Positions 5,491 through 5,636 of a DNA stretch of 5,636 nt are shown piece by piece. A program made the translations under genes and the position numbers. Below the pieces are notes generated by a model. It was not told the origin of the DNA and searched no databases. It saw only the letters and a program-made list of their open reading frames with translations. Location of the stretch: NCBI GenBank assembly GCA_003694775.1, contig RFJV01000064.1:1-5636 (forward strand), in the 5' to 3' direction. This DNA comes from Chloroflexota bacterium. Lineage in GTDB: Bacteria > Chloroflexota > Anaerolineae > 4572-78 > J111. The stretch's first letter is position 1; each line of letters opens with the position of its first letter.

Positions 5491-5551
5491 CTTCTAACTT
5501 TTGTTTCCATCTTCTAACCCTTTTCTAAGGGTGCTCCCACATCTTTATTAT
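5491..5551 (+). promoter_or_regulatory. Promoter with three TTCTAA boxes, reading off the right edge
   Basis: CTTCTAAC occurs at 5491-5498 and 5511-5518, and TTCTAA again at 5523-5528. The last two have the same 11-bp period as the site before the second regulator, and the first is 20 bp further upstream. The third copy lies exactly 17 bp before TATTAT (5546-5551), a five-of-six -10 match. This is the best-developed example of the shared promoter layout. Transcription would begin near 5558 and proceed out of the window, so the controlled gene is not visible. Confidence 0.55.
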
Positions 5552-5636
5552 GAACTCCTGTTATATTGTGGGGTGTGGTTGGGCGAGGTGCGTTTGCACC
5601 GCGCCGGGTCACTGACCAACGGAAGGGTCCTTTGCC
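5552..5636 (+). other. Structured leader of an unseen downstream unit (cut by the window edge)
   Basis: After the predicted start near 5558 there is no start codon with a ribosome site. Instead GGCG (5582-5585) pairs with CGCC (5602-5605) and GGTGC (5587-5591) with GCACC (5596-5600), around loop GTTT and one A-G mismatch, giving a nine-pair hairpin. GTTGG (5578-5582) could also pair with CCAAC (5616-5620) as a closing stem, in competition with a small GGTC/GACC hairpin (5607-5617). This may be a 5' untranslated region or the beginning of a noncoding RNA. I do not recognise a known riboswitch or RNA family. Confidence 0.35.

Noticed and set aside
5007..5510. A 167-residue minus-strand open frame opposite the second regulator
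   Set aside because: It overlaps the conserved winged-helix domain on the other strand and shows no domain of its own.
1..5636. CRISPR arrays, insertion sequences, tRNA or rRNA genes
   Set aside because: No regularly spaced long direct repeats, no transposase-like frame with terminal repeats, and no cloverleaf or rRNA sequence was recognised on either strand.

Overview
The window comes from a moderately GC-rich bacterial chromosome whose intergenic regions are clearly AT-richer than its genes. Strong Shine-Dalgarno sequences, a KdpE-like flavour in both response regulators and a surface-glycan glycosyltransferase cluster would suit a Chloroflexota (Anaerolineae-like) genome. That placement is an impression from protein style and is not proven; no ribosomal or other marker gene is present.

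Layout. On the minus strand, reading leftwards from about 3.4 kb, lies a tight three-gene operon: a membrane-anchored family 2 glycosyltransferase (3265-2183), a polytopic GT-C enzyme of the ArnT/PMT type (2172-457), and a second family 2 glycosyltransferase of the DPM/DPG-synthase type (443 to beyond the left edge). The genes are 10 and 13 bp apart. Together they look like a lipid-linked sugar pathway: the cytoplasmic enzymes make or extend a polyprenyl-phosphate sugar, and the GT-C enzyme moves sugar to an acceptor on the outer face of the membrane. On the plus strand, diverging from this operon, are two OmpR/PhoB-type response regulators (3765-4454 and 4665-5372), each with a complete receiver and a winged-helix output domain. 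No histidine kinase is in the window.

The noncoding DNA is unusually rich. Hexamers of the form TTCnAA recur in front of every transcription unit. In three plus-strand places they form direct repeats with an 11-bp period, the geometry that OmpR/PhoB regulators bind. At two of them (4469-4508, 5512-5551) the second copy occupies the -35 position exactly 17 bp from a TATnAT -10 hexamer. The divergent glycosyltransferase operon has a related pair, TTCTAATTCTAA, on its own strand. A simple reading is that one or both regulators control themselves, each other, the glycosyltransferase operon and an unseen unit to the right. A second shared element (TATCATAA half-sites, some as perfect dyads) overlaps predicted core promoters. 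Each plus-strand unit also has a long leader with a clear hairpin (3652-3687, 4565-4584, 5582-5605). The promoter and operator assignments are inferred from sequence pattern alone.
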